From Candidula unifasciata (lineage: Eukaryota; Mollusca; Gastropoda; Stylommatophora; Geomitridae): a stretch of DNA of 64,000 nucleotides. The stretch is taken from the NCBI GenBank assembly GCA_905116865.2, contig CAJHNH020002502.1, positions 372,236-436,235 of the forward strand, given 5' to 3'. The notes under the pieces were generated by a model. It saw only the letters and a program-made list of their open reading frames with translations. It was not told where the DNA came from and searched no databases. Both the position numbers and the translations under genes were made by a program. Shown here in pieces: positions 13,701-28,700 of the stretch; the first letter of the stretch is position 1, and each line of letters opens with the position of its first letter.

Positions 13701-16700
13701 TCACATGCTGCTGTGTATCTGGTTTTGTGATTCTAGTTGGCTGAAGCTTGCTCTTTATTTTAAACCTTGTTTGCACAGGCTTACTACTTTTGTCTTTTGC
13801 CGAAGAAAGTCCAGGAAAGGTTGCAGTTGTAGATGAAGCAGAAGGCATCATTTTAGGGTATGTCTTCTCATCAGAATTGTATACATTGTTATTATCACTG
13901 TTGCTATACACATTATCAACAAAATCATCATAACGAAGCATGGTGTCTACACTGTCAACATGGGTCTTTAAACGAACAATGTCAGGTTTACTTATGCTAC
14001 TTTCATTGTTCAACATTGAATTCCGTAGCTTTTTTTCAAATTCCGCTTGTTCATCGTGTAAGTTGCGTTTCTTTATAGTACCAGGTGGTCGTATTTGAGA
14101 GACTAGTAATGTTATCTGAGGGCCTCCCTCTCGTATCATCCTAACAGCATCCCGATGCTGCTTCCCCTCGAGACTATCTGTCCCTATAGCAATAAGACGA
14201 TCTCCTGGCTTTATCCTCCCATCGCGATCTGCCGGACCACCTGGTACTACAGATTTGACGAAAATTCCAAGATCTAAACTACTGGTTGCCTCCCCTCCGA
14301 CAATTGTTAATCCTATGCCATGAGGGTCTTCCTTCTTCAGGGTGACTTCAAAAATGTGCCGACCTAGTTTTGATTCAGATGTTAACACTGGACTTCTATG
14401 AGGGGAGGCTGTTTTTAGAAAGAAAAGAAAAGAGTTTTGATATTTTAAAAGGCACATCTTTAAGAAAAACAATGACATTAACAATTACAAATTATTATTC
14501 TTTTTTACGTTCACTGGCTGTAAACTCAGGTGGAAAGTTCTGGTTGTTCATTCCCTTCTGGAATTTTAATCTTGTTGCAGAACTTTTGTTTCACATGCAC
14601 ATCCATTTTTACAGACCTGGCTTATTTGTATGCAGACTACTGGTTCCTTGCCTCTCAGGCAGATGTACTCCAACTTCAAAGGAAACATCCCTACTCGGTC
14701 CACTCTAATGTCATGCATCAAGAAATGGACAGTTATGGACTAAGTTATCATACACTTGTTTATAATGCGGAAAACAGAGAAAGACGGCAGGTTTTGCGTG
14801 TTAAGTGCTTATATTGATTTACCTCTACGACCCTAACGGGTCAAGGGTTACAGTATGTTTTGATAAAAGGCAACTAATTATGAGTTGTTTTTTTTTTTAA
14901 TTGGATGTGTTGGCCAAAAGGTGCAGATATTGAATCCTAGCTGTGAACCACAATACAACATGCCAACCTACGATTTTTAGCGGCTACTGAAGAAGAATTG
15001 TAAATAGATAATGTGTTGGGAATAAGTTCTGGCCACACCCACCTATATCATGACCTAGAATATGCCAATTGAAATATTTTAGAATCATTAAAAGATACAA
15101 CCCTTTTTTAAAAACCACACTGATGGGAAAGGCTGAGGGCAAGAGAGCAAGAGGTGGAAAACAAAAATCAACATGTCTGATAAGCTGAAACATGTGTGAA
15201 CAGCCAGCAACACTCAGACATGCAAGTGATAATAAGACCGGCAAGGGTCGTAACTCAAAAATATTAGAAATGGCTGTGTTGTATGTTGAGTTGGAGCCCA
15301 AATTTACAGTTTTAATCGTGGCTGCATGTGCCAGCATTGTCTTTACAAATAAGATCTTTTTATCTCTATGTATTCACTCACATAAGGTGAGCTAACTTGT
15401 TCCTCTCCTCATCCACCTCACAGGCATATTACAATAGTACACATGTAAAACTAACACTTTCTGTTACTATTAACAACAATTAACTACAAATTAATAGGCA
15501 AGTGTATGAAAGTCTTATCCTAAGATGCTAATCTTATTATATTTGTACAAAAGTCCTACCATTCCTATTGTAACTGTACTAAGGTCCTACAAGGTCCGAC
15601 AATTAAGTAATGAGTCTAATTCCATTAAAATTTGAATAATCAACAGTTAAAGATATATCCTGTATCTGATTCAAAGCAAGCCCCTTGTGCATTGATACAG
15701 CAAGTGGCACGATCTAACAAACACTGGAACGACCTCTGTAGTTTTTATGTTGTTATGGCCCTTAAAGTCGATGTTACGGCCCTTTGGATGTCATCAGTAT
15801 TATTACAGGAAGCGCCCTTTCAATCATAACTTTAATTTTGGGAATAGAAAATAATCACAGGGAGACAAATCTTGGGAATAGGGTGGAAGGCCGAGAACAC
15901 ACTCTTTTTAGGCCAACAATTCTTGTTTTAATGATGTCTCTTGGGTACTCGCTGATGTTTTTGGTCATCAGACAACGAATGGGATAGAAACCGGCAACCA
16001 ACCTTTTTCTTGCCAAAATCTTGCACCAAAATGTTATGAATGGTCTCTCTATTAACACCAGATTTATCTGCCATCATCCCCACAGTAAAACAATAATCTT
16101 CTTGCATCTGTTCTCTGACTTTTGCAATGAGTTCATCATTATAATCACAATTTGGCGTCCAGGTCTAAGTGCATTTAGTAATCATGTCCACGCCGCTTTT
16201 CAAGTGTGAATACCACCTGAAAATGTGTGCACGAGATAAACAATTATCCCCATAAACTGGTTGCATCAATTCAACTGTTTCAATGGCATTTTTTTTCCCC
16301 CTTCCCCCTGAGTTTTAAAAAGAATTTAAAGTTAGCTTTTTGCTACATGCCAATTACGCAACAATGCACCTCTGACTAGGTCAACAAAATGGCGGCTTGC
16401 TTGTTGTCTGTTTATGGAGCGGCGATGAAAAGTTACCAGATCATAGATAAATGTTGCCTCTTTAGATTCCATGCTTTGCTTCATAGATGACATTTTTGTC
16501 TTGGCCATAATAAAATCAGTCTCATTACTTAACTATCTGACCTTGTATAATATAATGAAAGTCCCATTACAACAACAAAAGTTATATCAAAAGACAAAAG
16601 TCCTATTATAACTGTACAAATGTCTATCATAAGGTGAAAGCACTATTTAACTGTATAAAGGTTGTATCATAAGTCAGACGTCAGACTTGTGGCAAGGGAA

Positions 16701-19700
16701 ATAATGCATACCTTCAGATGACTTGTCGCTACTGATTAGTACAGAATCCTGGCTTGAAGACCTGGAACTCATGTCTGTAGAGAGTTACAGAACATGCTGA
16801 CACAATTTACAATCTTACGAAAGCTCATTAAAAAAAAATAGGGAATTTTAAAGGGTTTGGAGTCTGCAGAAAAATTCATGTTCTTTATGAACTGTGTGAA
16901 TTTTAGTTTTATAAGAAAGGGATGATATGAAGTTTCTTTTTTAGCATGTCACAACAACATATGGCTAGCTTTGTGACTATCAATAAACTTATTCTTAGAA
17001 AATTGATGTCTTGGTTTTTCTGTGCATTTCCTGTAAGAGATTTACATGGGATAAATACTTTATTGTGGGTCGCTTTTCTGATATAATTTAGTCCAATCAT
17101 GACTTGCTATGAGTTTATGTGCCCAATGAGAAGAAAGCCGCAAATTAAAACCTACTCTTCACAATATCATACTGCTGAGGAGTGACACTGTTTTCTCCAT
17201 ATCTGAGAAAATTAGGCATCATATCCACTAGCAGACATCCAGAAGAAATATAGTCGTCTCATTTTGATTTACCAAACAACTACATATAAACTATATTAAG
17301 ATTAAATACATATCAACAACAACACAAACGATGACCACTATCCAACAAACAGTTTTCCCAGAAGTAGCAGGATTGTTTAAATTAAACAAACCTTACAGAC
17401 AAACCCTGATTCTCAAAATTATCAGCATCCTTATAACATCAGCAATTCCTCTGATCATGATACTCCAACGTTCCCTGTTGTTTTAATCAACAGAAACATT
17501 AACCTCAAGGTCTAAAAACATCTGAGTGCTGAAGTTGTTCTTGGGTGTTCTTTTTTGTTTTCTTTTTAAAGATTTTGTTCTTATAAAATTTTAACAGCCG
17601 ATCCCCATTTCTCATTTTTGTGATGAAGACGAAACAGTGCACCTTTATAACATTTTTTTTTTAAGTCCATAAAATCATTATTATCCGGGTAAGTCTATAG
17701 ACAAATGGTGGTATGTTGAAATATCCTGGTGGTCTGCCAACTATTTCTGCCCAATCGTGTAGCGGCTATATGATTCCTGTACTACAATGCTGTGTAGATT
17801 TTGCAACCTCTTAGCAGATGTCACATGAATTGAAAATTGCAATTTTGTGACATCAGAGTTAGCAAATAAACTACAATCTATATTTTCTTTCCGCTGTCAG
17901 GTTGTCTGTAAAATAATTTCAACTTCTATGTCATTCGCAAAATGTCTCCCGCCAAGGTGGGTTTTCAGTGCACCACTTTATGGTATAAACATTTGTAAGC
18001 AAAAACAGGAAGCACTCACTTCCTTATGAATATCCTTTGCAGGCAGCCCTTTTGTACAAAAAAAAACAAAAAAAACAAGCACATTGTTCTTTGAGGGTAC
18101 ACTCTGAAAGTGTCACATTTTGTTTCTATGTTGCGAATGCGCATGCAACACCTAGCGCCACCTAACGAACGGAGCCACAAAGTTCGATATTGCTGTCACC
18201 TAATGACACCTTTAAAAACACCAACTACATTTTTTTGCCATTCCATTACCATCTCTGACTTACTTATTAACATCCCCTGGTATATTAAGATCTGGTAGAA
18301 TCAAACGCAGCCTTAGCATATCTTCTTCTTATAGTCCATGCTTTGTGGCATTGGTAATCATATCTATACACAACCTTCTGTCTCAGGCACTTTTAATAAA
18401 TTCTGACACAGATGAACCACAATGACAAACTGTCCAGCATCTTCTCTCTCGGTCTCCCTCTGCTTCTTTTCCCCTCCAACTGTCCTACCGTTATGATGTA
18501 CGGTTGTTTTCTTCTTCTCACAACACGACCAAAGAATATAGATTGTCTCCTTATGATGTGGGCAATAGATTCTCTTTGTGAGTCAATTTGTTTCAAGATA
18601 TCGTCACTACTATTTTTATCTGTGCAGTGTGTTCTTATCATTCATCTATAAAACCCCACCTCTGCCACATCTCTTAAATTATAAATGACAATATATACAA
18701 AAGCAAACAATACAACATCATGCAAAATTAACTGAACTCATTACTGCAAAACAGTTAATTTATTCTACTACCTAACAACATCTTTAGCTGGTTCTCATCG
18801 AGGACAATGTTCGCCAGGTCCGGCATTAGAGCATGCAGGTGGGTCAAGTCTGGGTCAGGCAGCATATGCAGATTCCCTAGAAGGTGATTCATGCGAGGGG
18901 GTTGATAGGGAGGTGGTCTAGACATAGAACACATTACGATATGCTCAACAGTTAGTCATTCAAAATAGAAAAGGCAATAAAACAAAACAGTGGCTGTTGC
19001 TGGACAGAAATATTTTCAAGAATAACATGCTAAGATACAAACAAGCAAGCAACAATAACAGACAAAAATTTACTATGAAAACAAATCTAACTCTAAACGT
19101 TCTGTTATAAAAGTCATTCTCAGACTTGTTTTTCTGGGCCATGCTTGCTGAACAAAAAATGTCCTAGTATAAAGCCACATTTTTATTGAAAATATATGCT
19201 TTCTGAAAAATCATTAACATAAAATATCATAATCCTTGACCCATTAGGGTCGTGGAGGTGTAATGATGGAAGCAATAGTACATAAAACCCGCTTTCTCTG
19301 TCTTCGCTTGATGAATAAGTGTATGATAACTTAGTCCTGTCCATTTCCTGGTGTTGTCATTCCAGTTCTACTTTGCCCTCCTCTTCTTCGACTACTCCGC
19401 AATGTTTCTTGAAGTACAGTCTTTGCAATCGAATCATGTCTCACCACGTGCACAAACCAAGCTAGCTTGCGACGTTTCACCACTGCCAAAGAGAGGCTCC
19501 TGATGTCCTGAAAATTTGTATATTTTGTCTCTGACATATTTATTAGTTCTGTGTTCTAAATTACTAATCCTTAAAATGTGTCTATTGCATTTACATTCGA
19601 AAGCCTGAATCCTCCTTTCCATTTCCACAGTGAGAGTCCAACTTTCACATCCAGATAAGAAAATAGACAAATCATTATTAACAAACTTCTCGCAATAGTT

Positions 19701-22700
19701 TTTCATGAACAGGCTTTAACTACTTTATGATGAAATCTTAACAAAGTAAGAAAACATTAAAAAAACAAAAAAAAAAAAAAATTAGTTTAAATAAAAGATT
19801 TATAGGGCAGTGGCGCTAGACTTTTGTTATTTTTTTTTTTTTTTAATTAATGGGCTCTCCAAATGGCTCTTTAAAACCTGATACTGAAAGTCAGAACAGG
19901 ACTAAAGGAGAAGATGAAGAAGGCACTCGACAGATGATGTACTCTATACCCACCCTAGCATTTTTTGTCAGTTTTGGATTTCACTAGGCAATGTTTAAAT
20001 TCAGTAGTTTGCCACTGCTTTCTGAAAAGTCAAAACCAACGCAAGGCAGTCTGCTACCAAACTGCCCACAGCTGGAGCTGAACCTGGCACCTCAGAATTA
20101 GGAAGTGTGTTCACAATGCCAAAGCCAGAGAAGACGACAAACTGAACTAAGCAGACCAACAATAAACCTATGACCTTCAGACTGTGAGGCAAACAGTTTT
20201 ACCACTTCGCCATGAAGACCGAATCAATAAAGAGCACAATTTATGAAACTAATGATGTCACAGCCGTACACATATAAAAGAATCATCTGAGGCATCTTTA
20301 GAATGGCACGATAAATTAGTTTCCAATATTTATTTATTCTGCCTGTGCTACTGCCTAGTTACAGAAATATCAACTGTTTTTATCTACATTTCTTTTCTCT
20401 ACTTGTACATGTGCCACCCATTGTGGTTCCAGGACCCTAATGAAACATTGGGGGCAACACTTCACAAGCATATAGTAAAAGGCAACTAACTGAATGTTTG
20501 TTTCAATCAGCTGTGTTGGACCGAAAGGCACATATATCGCAGCCTAGCTGAACACCACAACACAACCTGCCACCCACTCTTTTAAGGGTAAAGGCGGAAG
20601 AAGCAGATATGTGCCAATTATCTTTTTTCTGTCACAACACTATCTATCCTACAGTTGTTGTATCTTACAGCAACACAGTTTTAGTCTTATGGGTCTCACA
20701 AAAATACACTTTTGGGATAAAAGAAGTTATAGTAACTATTGAAACATAATGAGTTAATATTATAGAAGAGAAGAACAGAAAGACCCACCCCCCCCCCCCC
20801 CCCACCAAATGCACAGCTTTTAAAGATAATCAATTAATGTATCAGTTCTCTAGTACTGAAAGGGGGTCATCTTCGTAATGAAGTGATCAAGCTGTCTGCA
20901 TCCTGCTCTGAAAGTCACAGGTTCATTTCAGATCACAAGTGCAGTTGCTATAGTGAACCCTGGGAATCCTCACTGCAGCCAAGGAGTTTGTGCTTTGGGC
21001 GACCCTTCTGATGGGTTGCCAAATCTGCTGGGAAAAAACTTGGATGAATGAAGTCCTTAACTCAAACTTTAATACTGAAAGGGTTTAAAAGATGTGAATT
21101 CATTTCTCCTGCTACCTATTAACAATGTCAGTCAGCATTCATTTCACTTACTGCTGGATCAACACAAACACAGGAACAATCTCCATAAATGCTGACTAAA
21201 TTAAAAAAAAATTCAGAGTTAAAATGGCAGTAGGTACATCAACTGTCTAACATGCCACATGCAACAAAACAAAAACAACAAAAGGAATATTTACTACAAA
21301 TAACACTGTTAACAAAACAACGGATAATCAATACATGCATAAAATGTACCGCTGCTATTTGCAATAAATATCATAATGTTTCGAAAGCATGCTTCATAAT
21401 TAAAAGAATGTGTCTTTAATTTAATGTGGTGTTAAATTTAAATTTAAAAAGACTGAGCTTGGGGTTTTTACACTATGATGGGTTTTCCTCCTATTCTGTT
21501 GTTTTATATCACATTAATGTCAAGATTTCAAAAGAATTCAAATTATGAAGGGTTTAACAAAAATCAGATGGGTTTGAAAGTTGTGATTACCAATGTCGGT
21601 TCTAGACCAGGCAAGAGAGGAAAAGAAGAATAAGAAGAATACATTTAACATATACACCATGTACAAGCAAATATCAAGACCTAATCTTCACTTGGGAATA
21701 AAGATCAGAAGAAAAAGAAGAAGAAGAAAATTATAACAGAAACTTAAAATTAAAAAAAAAAAAAACACTACTGTATGGGGTGACTACAGGGCTAAAATGC
21801 TTTGAGGTAAAAGTGAAGTTCTTCAGGAAAATAGAAAGAGTTTCTTGTACTGAAACTCCCTGCGTGGATTTCAGGACCCGGTTTAGGGGGGACCAGAGAA
21901 GAATCGACCCACAGCCCCTTGACAAGCATGTCGTACAAGGCAACTAATTGCTGAAACTGGATACATCAGGCAAAAATGCATAGATATGGCAGTTAGCTGT
22001 AAACCACAACACAGTGTGCCTACCACACTTTTGAAGGTAAACAAAAAAGAAGAGGTGCAGAAGGAAAAGAAGAACATGAGGGATGGAAAGAAAGACAACA
22101 TAAGAAATTCTACAACAGCTCAATATAAAGAATAACCATAAAAAGATATCGTGTGGGTGTCGCCGTGGTGTCGGCGGCTAGAAATTTATTATGTCTAACA
22201 AACCAGTATTTTTTAAGGCTTTACACAGACCCTTACTTTTTAAAGAGTAATTTTTTTTCTTCTCAAAAAAGAATAAATTCATATTATAATCGCAACAAAA
22301 TGGGATGAGGTTTTTTTTTCTTTCTGGGGGTCCATGAACCACCAGGAACCATTGCTCTATGTCATCTGATATTATGATAATTTTGATGTTGCTTATATCA
22401 CTGTTTGTTGAAAAACTGCTCAAGCTTCCAGGATAAATCTTTGTCTTTTCAATTCTTGCTACCGAAACTAATTAAAGTCTGCAAATGCACACAGCAGCAA
22501 CAAGAAATGCAGGAACAGAACTAGATCAATAGCTAAAGAAACAGTCTAGAGTGGAAAACTTTTAGGTTTTTAATTCCTTTGTTCTTACCTCCTAAACAGC
22601 GGAGGATGCCTTGCTGTGGAAGAAGACTTTCCATTCCAGGCATGCGTGCCATCGTCTTCAGTCTCTGAGTCAGGCAGTGCCTGAGTTAAAGGACGAAAGG

Positions 22701-25700
22701 ATACCATATTCCAAATATGTTAAAACAATCTACAGCAGTACCAGGACTTACTTTAACTCTTAGAACTCAGTGAGCTAAGTAAAGATAAGCCAGAAATGGC
22801 GGTTAAAATGTTCACTCTTTCTCTGATTCATTTTCTTGCTGGTTATGTTTTTTAATGTTTCCATTATATCTATGTTTGCATCTGTGGCTCAGGCACTGCA
22901 AATGTGATTCGTAATTCCGAGGTACTCAGTTCAACTGCAACTGTAAGCGATTTAGCAGCAGATCATTCAGCAAACAATGGCAAACTACTGACCTTAAACT
23001 TGCCTAGTAAAATCAAACTGCCAAAAAATGCTGGGGTTGGTTTTGCAACAACTGTAAATGATTCACAACTAACTTTATAAGATCTGTGTTTTACATTAAT
23101 ACAGTTTTAGGTGTTGTTTGAGGAGGAGGGGTGGCAAGGACAGAAAAAGGACTGATCATCCCATCTCGTTATGTCATGGCCCAGAATATATGCAGATCTG
23201 ATACATGGCCCTCTGGTACTAGGCTCATCCAGTGAAACGTCACGTCCTGAACATGACTGAACCTCAGATTCATATACTGAGCCTCCCACTCATTATAGGC
23301 TGTGCCCTATAGGTATCAACATGGATCAAACATAAAAATACACAAGTAATAATCAGCAGTCTTTTTTCTGATCTTCTCCAGGCCCTGTTCTGCCTTTCAG
23401 CGTCCAGTTTTGAAGAGGCAACAGGTGCAAGTTTTGATGTGTCTTACGTAGATGCTGCTATCACTGCTTCAGATGTTCCATCTAGCCCATCATTTGCATA
23501 GGCAATTTCCAGCTCTGCATCACCACTATGACCTACTGACTTTTGTAAACAAGATAACCAACCTGTTGACTCGGGTCCACATCCTCTCCAATTTCAGCAT
23601 CTCCCACACCGGCATCCACAGTGGGAACCCGCTCTAACTCTCCTGCAGGACAGAGATAACAACAGTCAATTAAAGGGTTAATCAGTAAGTGAAGAGTCCT
23701 TTTTACACCAGTGTCACAATGGGCATATGATGCTAGACTCAATGTTTTTAAAGATCAACTGGCACTTGAAAGCTGTTGTAGTCATCACACAGGCCACCTT
23801 TACTTCCTAGAATATTGTCTTGTACTTGTTTTAGGCTGGATCGACATGGGAGCCAAGGTCAATTATTCAAAAAATTATCCTGCCGCAGATTCAAATACAG
23901 GACCTTTGAGCTGGCAGGTAAGCATTTAGCCACTGCAATAGCGCAACTCCCAAAAGAGTCAGAAAAATATATTTGTCACTAGCAATGTAGACAAAGTTGA
24001 GGAAACAGAATTTTAAACTAAGATACAATAGGCAAGAGAAGTTTTCTTATCACTAACACATCTATGGAAGTAAAAACAAACTAAATCTAATATGGCATTA
24101 TTCAATAATCTAACACAACATTACATAATAAATAAACATTTTAAATTTCACTCTGCTGAATCAGAAATATCTGAGGAAACAGGGATAGAGGAGGGTAACA
24201 CAAGAAGATGCTTGACAGCCTTTTGTCATGGCATGGGAGGGGGCGGGGAGCGGGAGAGGGAATCAGCACATGAACTGATACATGTTGTTGCAGATAGCAG
24301 GTTGTGGAGAGGCGTGATCATCCACACAAAAAGGCATTTGATTATAAGTATGATGAATGTAAAATCATTAATGATGTGAGGATTGGTTCTTCTTCTTCTT
24401 CTTCTTCACTTCCTCTTTTACCGCTGTGGGTGTCGAGGGAGATATAAGGTTCTGTTCCTAGCTCTTCTGGCTGCCTTGACCATAGGCACATCGTGCTGTT
24501 GTAGAGTTTCTCTGATGTTATCCTTCCATCTTGTTCTTGGTCTACCCTGTGCTCTACGTCCTTCTTCTCTTTCCATGTATGCTTTGTATGGTATGGTGTC
24601 ACAAGGCATTCTCTCTAAGTGGGCAAACCATTTCACTTGCTGTCTTTGTATGTAATCCAGAATTGGTTCTGTGCCGACTTGTTCTCTTATGATCTCATTC
24701 CTAATCTTATCTCTTATGGTCACTCCTACAGCCCTTCTCAGACATCTCATTTCCGTGGTTACTAATTTTCTTTTATGGTTTGTTGTGAGTGACCATGTCT
24801 GGCACTGGTAGCACAGAGTTGGAATAAATATACTTTGAATAAGATGTCTCTTTGTGCTGATTGGGATTGTCTTATGCTGTAAGAGGGGGGCTAGCTGTCC
24901 CAATACTTGGTTTGCTTTACTGCATCTAATGTCAATTTCTTTATCCAATTTCCCATCTTCGGTAAATGTAGTTCCCAGATATTTAAACTCAGATGCCTGT
25001 TTAATGCCTTTGTAGTCTATTGCTATGTTTAGATCGGTCTTCTTTTTTCCTATTGACATTACTTCTGTCTTTTCAGTGTTGATTCTCATATTATTTGTTT
25101 TACATTCTTCATTCATGGATGTTAGATATTGTTGCAATTTCATGGCTGTATCTGCTATCAAGGCCTGGTCATCTGCAAAGAGTAATTCGTTGATCTTACT
25201 AAGATCTTCATTCATGGGCTTGGCATTCTTGCATATACTGTCGATGAAGGTGATAAACAGCAGTGGTGATAAGACACACCCCTGTCTTACTCCAGATGTC
25301 ACTGTGAAAGGATGAGATGTTCCCTGATTTATTCTAACTACACTTCTACAATCCCTGTATAAACTTTTGCACACTTCGATGAGGTGTTCGCTTACTCCAT
25401 ATCTTGCCATTATTTTCCATATTAATTGTCTGTCGACTCTGTCAAATGCCTTCTCCTGGTCTACGAATGCCACAAATAAGTTCTTATTGTATTCAATGTT
25501 CTTTTCTATTAACTGTTTAAGTGTGAAGATTGCATCTGTGCAGCTTCTATTTCTCCTAAATCCCATCTGTTCTTCTGCCAGCTGAGGATTGGTTCACAGG
25601 TGACAAAGTGGGTAACTTGTCTCACAACCACCTACCCGAAAGTGTCTCCATGTTGCTAGGCCGGGTTCTCATTCTGATCTGAAATCTGTGCTGATCTGTG

Positions 25701-28700
25701 GAGAACTGAAGCAGATAACTGCCCCTACAGAAGAAAAGAAATGAAACTAATTTTGGCGATTTCTTCGCATTGTGATCTGAAATTACCCTGGCAAAATCTA
25801 AAACTGATAAACTACCTAAAATCTTCTCCATATTTCTGTGGTGCCGGGTTTGATCCCAGCTGCAGGCGATTTGGCAGCAGACCACACTGAGCTGGCATCA
25901 ACAGTGGTTTCGGGAGCTGAGCGTTGAAAACAATGGCAAATGACTAAACGTAAAGTTACCTAGTGAAATCATAAACAGCCAATAAATGCTATGGTTTGTT
26001 CTGCAACATCCTGTAAAGGATACGTGGCATATGCCACAGTCAGTCATGTCAGAAACAGACTATAGTTAGTCTAGATTAGAAGTTTAGCTTAGCTGAAACA
26101 GACTATACCCCAAATTCCACTAACAGCTACAATTTGTGAGGGTGGACAAACTGTGGACCCCGTGCAGCAAGGAGAAAGTGTGCATGACTCCCATGCACAG
26201 CCCCCACTGTTGGCCAGTTATATTAGGACCTGACCAAGACTTTTAGAGGTTCTTCTTTGGTTCATCTTCGAGAGTTTGTGGATGGTCACTATTCGAGCTC
26301 CTAAATTTGTTTTCTATGTTTCAGTTATAATAAATGATAAAAAATTATTTCCCGATGACTTAGCTTAAGTGACATTCCTCAGTTTAATGCTAACATAAGA
26401 CAGTTCAAGTATTATCCATTTTTTTTCCACTAATCTAGATGAGATTAGTATAAACTAAGAATAGACTAGTGTGTGCAAGTGACACTAGTGTTGAACCGAT
26501 ATTTCTATAAACAAGTCTAGCGTGATACAGGCCAATTGTGAGGCCACAGACTTTGACCAGGCTCTTAAGACCAGCATGGTTGGTTCAGGAGGAAGCAGTG
26601 TAGCCTAAACGAAGACGTAACCTAAGCGAAGAGCAATGTGAGGTGGACACAAAAAGCCATAGGACCCTAAGGTAGGCTAAGAAGAGAGAACACCTATGGG
26701 TGGGGAAGAGAGTAGCTATTTTCTAACGTCTGATACGGCAGGGAATAGACAAGAAGCTTTGAGCCAACACTCAGTGACAAAAGGATGCGTTCACCCCGGA
26801 AAAAGTAGCCTTGATCTGATGTTGGCAAGAAAGGATGAGTCCCCTCTGAGTGGACATAGCGGCCAGTGCGAGGAGCAAGAATTTTTGAATAGCACAGGTT
26901 CGGCCCAACCTTGCATCCCTGCTATTCAGCTTAATTGACAGTTTGTCTTATAAACACAGTTTTGTAATATGATGGTAAAAGTAAATGAATAAAGGTTGAA
27001 TCGAAGATACGAACTTTGTTTGTGTTATATTTCTGAGTCATCATCAATATCTTGGAAACACATGTCATATATGATTGTTGTCCAGTGACTGCACATTAAT
27101 TATAAACTGAGACATCACCCCTAGCAATAACCTCTGATCTGGGAGCCGGTCTCTTAAATATCCATTCAAGTTTGGACTTTTCAACAATAAGCCCCTATTG
27201 GACTAGTAGCCTGCACTTTAGACCTCCTGAAAATACGCAACTAACTTAAAATATTTCTAGCATGCACTTGCTCATGTTGTAGAAAGAGTAACGGAGAAGC
27301 AAAATGTTGATACACTGATCTCTTAGCTACATAAATTATTAATTATTAATCCACTTAACAGACAACAGTGGAACAAAGATGAAGAGGAAGAAGAAAACAT
27401 GATTATGGAGAAAAATGATCACCTATGTCTCTAGCCATGCTTCAGAATGATAGCACCAATTTACTTTCTGTATTAACTTGTGTAGATATTACTACAGAAC
27501 AGGTCGTTTAAGATGCTGTACATTTCTGTTGTGAAGAACAATGCGCTTATACCTGGCCATTTTTATTGCTTTAATCCTTACCTGGATAAGAGGAATATCT
27601 TATAATAACAATTTCTTAGGTTCTCAGTGAGTTCTCCTTATGAGGTCTGCACTGTACATAATGGTTATGGAGAAGTATGATCACCTGCGCCTCTTATCCT
27701 AAGCAATGATCACGACAGTAATCTGCAAACTTATTTTTGCATGAACTTGTTTAGAAATAAATGCACACGGTTTTGTAGAAAGATGATCACTGTACCTCTT
27801 GCTATGACACATGAAAGTGATAATAATTCGCCACTTTACTACCGTTAAAAACTTGTAATTAAATTAATTAATATGGTTACTCAAAACAATGTTTCCCCAT
27901 CTGACCACAAAGCAGACCAAGAAGATGGTGGAGTGATAATATACAGGCAGAACTGCGAACATCTTTAGTCAATAACTCAGAAGAGAGGATTAATCACAGA
28001 GACAAATGGAGGTGGGTGATATCTGCAGCAATGAACATCGAGATCCCGGAATGCTGAAGAGGAAGAAGATGAAGATAATGACAGCAATCTGCAAACTTAC
28101 TTTCTGTAGGAACTTGTGTAGAAATTAATCTTGGGAGGCTTTCCTCTGGAGATTTCCACCTTGGGTTGAATGCTGAAGCGCCTTTTATTAAAAGAAATTT
28201 TCAGTATTGAGTTCCAGGGGAAGTCCTGGACAATGCTTCTCCCATAGGACTCCGGCTGTGCCAAGACCAGGCTGTGCTGGCACAGACCCACCCACATGTA
28301 TGAGTCTGTGCTAGATTTAGTCTGTGAAATATCAACAAACATTTTCATTGTCAATGTTTGCTCCAATCATATCTTACACCCCCCATACCAAAAATTATGC
28401 CCCCTGATAGGACAGTGAAGGGCATTTTGTGTGACTTTCACTGATACAGAAACTGAGCAATTACTGGATGACCCTTTTGCAGTGAAAAGGAAACTTGACT
28501 GTGACTACACACACTACACTGAATATCCTGTTCACTTCTAAAAACTTCCCCTTGTGGATTCTGGGGCCTTACTGTGATGGGAAAAAATAACAGACCCTCT
28601 GCCCCCCCACCCAACAGGCATGTCGTAAGGGTCTATTCATTATAGATATTTCCTTCGAAGTTTGAGTGTTCCAGCCTGTGCCGCAAGGAACCAACAGTCT

